Notes under the pieces: generated by a model
The model's input: the letters and a program-made list of their open reading frames with translations, nothing else
The model's database searches: none
What the model was told of the DNA's origin: nothing
Position numbers and translations under genes: made by a program
Shown: positions 4,996 through 6,314 of the stretch, piece after piece
Layout: every line of letters begins with the position of its first letter
How positions within the stretch are numbered: position 1 is the first letter of the stretch
Assembly (NCBI GenBank): GCA_021799325.1
Contig: JAJZAS010000094.1
Location: 1-6,314, forward strand
DNA: 6,314 nucleotides
Source: Bacillota bacterium
Lineage (GTDB): Bacteria > Bacillota > Bacilli > Alicyclobacillales > SLC66
Direction: 5' to 3'

Positions 4996-6314
4996 ATGCA
5001 AAATGACAGTCCTAATTCTTCCCGTCCTTCATTGGCTGATCCAAACCAAGCGGCCGAAGTCCTTTCTATTTCAGTTGCAACGCTTCGCAATTGGACGGCC
5101 CAGGGTTTGGTTCATGTCAGGTCAGTGATAGGTCGAACCAAGTATTATGATAGGGAAGAACTTTATACGATCAAGGAACAGATTGATAACGGCAAAGTGG
5201 CCAAACTCGACAAGCGCAGAAACAAAAGTGCGCGCCGCGAGAGTTATATTCCTATGGAAAATGTCAGTGATCCGGGCATTCTTGCAACCATCACTATTTG
5301 GATAGAATCTGTTGCTACGCCAGACCAGTTACCACTAATGTTGCGCGAAGCTGCCTTACAACTATTTATTTCACGAGGCCATCTTCAAGCGCCTGCTGTG
5401 ACCTATGATGAAAGTCTAGTTCAACTGGCTTTACAACAGGTATTCTCGATGGGACCATACGCTCCCTTATTTCTTGATGGACTCACTGAGGAACACGTGA
5501 GTTTCTCAATGGATGACGAAAAGCTATTGCGGGTAATGCGCCAGCACCCACTACGATATTCTCCAGATGAAGATCCATTAGGGCTATTGTACATAGGGAT
5601 ATCTCAACTTAGCGACAGAAAAGGAATGGGCCAATACTATACGCCAGATTCATTAGCCAAAAAATTGTCATCGATTGCACTTCATCAACTGGATCATAGG
5701 CTTTGCCCTCGCACACTCGATCCTGCCTGCGGTTCGGGAAAGTTTTTGGTGATCTTGTACCGAATCCTATTTGATCGAATAGCCAAACATGAAATAGATC
5801 CTCATGCGACACATCGCCAATTACAAGAATGTTTGGTGGGGTATGACATCGATCCTGTCAGCGTTTGGCTTTGCAAAATCAATCTTGCGCTTGAAGCGCC
5901 AGCCGTTCAGGATCCCTCTGATTGCCAGTTCCGAATCTATACGAAAGATGCCATGAAAATAAACGATGGTTCATCCCCTTTTCCTGAACCATTTGATTTG
6001 GTCATTGGCAATCCTCCATGGGGATCAAAGCATCGTTTATCATTAGAGGAACTAGATGATTACCAAACAGCAAGCGCTCACGACACGTATAGTTTGTTTA
6101 TGGAACTGTCACTCAACGCCTTAAAGCAAAACGGCGTACTTGCACTGCTTGTCCCTAGTTCCTGGCTCTATGTCAACAAACACCTTGTCACGCGTTCCCT
6201 GATGCTTTTTCAGACTTCCATCGCATATATAGGACTGACAGGCAACGCCTTTTCGTCAATTATGGCACCAAGCATGCTGATCGTAGCGAGAAAAGTGCAA
6301 CATACCCCTTGCGA
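4996..6314 (+). CDS. HTH-fused N6-adenine DNA methyltransferase, 3' end cut by window
   Basis: An uninterrupted frame of 439 codons running off the window; the C terminus, presumably with the target-recognition part, is missing. Residues about 16-56 form a MerR/excisionase-like helix-turn-helix: NQAAEVLSISVATLRNWTAQGLV, then a wing region GRTKYYDREEL. After a 140-residue linker, DPLGLLY (193-199) and GQYYTP (212-217) mark the start of the N6-adenine methyltransferase fold. Motif I, the SAM-binding loop, is DPACGSGKF at 242-250. The next strand is YDIDPVSV, and the catalytic motif IV NPPWG is at 339-343. The segment DTYSLFMELSLNALKQNGVL with LVPSSW is typical of type I, IIG and Eco57I-like enzymes. 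It should methylate adenine in a specific DNA sequence. No PD-(D/E)XK nuclease motif is seen in the visible part. It could belong to a restriction-modification system, another defence locus, or be a solitary regulatory methylase; the downstream genes are needed to decide. Confidence 0.92.
   Translation, partial: MQNDSPNSSRPSLADPNQAAEVLSISVATLRNWTAQGLVHVRSVIGRTKYYDREELYTIKEQIDNGKVAKLDKRRNKSARRESYIPMENVSDPGILATITIWIESVATPDQLPLMLREAALQLFISRGHLQAPAVTYDESLVQLALQQVFSMGPYAPLFLDGLTEEHVSFSMDDEKLLRVMRQHPLRYSPDEDPLGLLYIGISQLSDRKGMGQYYTPDSLAKKLSSIALHQLDHRLCPRTLDPACGSGKFLVILYRILFDRIAKHEIDPHATHRQLQECLVGYDIDPVSVWLCKINLALEAPAVQDPSDCQFRIYTKDAMKINDGSSPFPEPFDLVIGNPPWGSKHRLSLEELDDYQTASAHDTYSLFMELSLNALKQNGVLALLVPSSWLYVNKHLVTRSLMLFQTSIAYIGLTGNAFSSIMAPSMLIVARKVQHTPC

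Noticed and set aside
5170..5625. Possible nuclease domain between the HTH and the methylase motifs
   Set aside because: The linker was read for a PD-(D/E)XK or HNH pattern, which would suggest a type IIG enzyme, but no convincing catalytic set was found; SPDEDPLG belongs to the methylase lead-in.
5609..5812. Minus-strand open frame of 67 codons inside the methyltransferase
   Set aside because: It lies opposite the YTP and motif I coding region, and its composition is explained by the real gene.
1..6314. CRISPR array, insertion sequence or long terminal repeats
   Set aside because: No regularly spaced repeats, transposase motifs, target duplications or paired terminal inverted repeats were seen on either strand.

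Overview
The window looks like chromosomal DNA of a spore-forming or spore-former-related Gram-positive bacterium (Bacillota, broadly Bacillales or Alicyclobacillaceae-like). This is an inference from the strong AGGAGG-type ribosome binding sites, the tRNA-Ser without an encoded CCA end, TTGNNN/TATAAT promoters, and two tiny YjcZ-like membrane proteins of the kind found in spore formers. No species can be named from this window.

Positions 1-2905 hold a compact minus-strand signalling operon. A promoter at about 2877-2905 drives a universal stress protein, then a PAS-HD-GYP protein (probable cyclic-di-GMP phosphodiesterase), then a methyl-accepting chemotaxis protein. The gaps between genes are only 33 and about 12-15 nt, and a hairpin terminator lies at 52-75. 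The gene order suggests one unit tying stress or redox/energy sensing to c-di-GMP turnover and to motility or another chemosensory output.

Positions 3032-3232 hold a complete tRNA-Ser(UGA) unit with a near-consensus promoter, the tRNA, and a long hairpin terminator. Positions 3307-3675 hold two tandem tiny membrane-protein genes of 43 and 42 codons. They share an 18-residue identical core encoded by largely different synonymous codons, and a G/C-rich hairpin follows them.

Positions 3687-4919 encode MoeA, molybdopterin molybdotransferase, on the minus strand. It is convergent with the tiny genes and divergent from the last gene. From 4996 to the window edge, an open frame of 439 codons encodes the first part of a DNA adenine methyltransferase with a MerR/excisionase-like helix-turn-helix at its N terminus. 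It continues beyond the window. The most notable items are this HTH-methyltransferase fusion, the tandem tiny proteins, and the usp/HD-GYP/MCP operon. No mobile element, CRISPR array or complete new defence system is visible.
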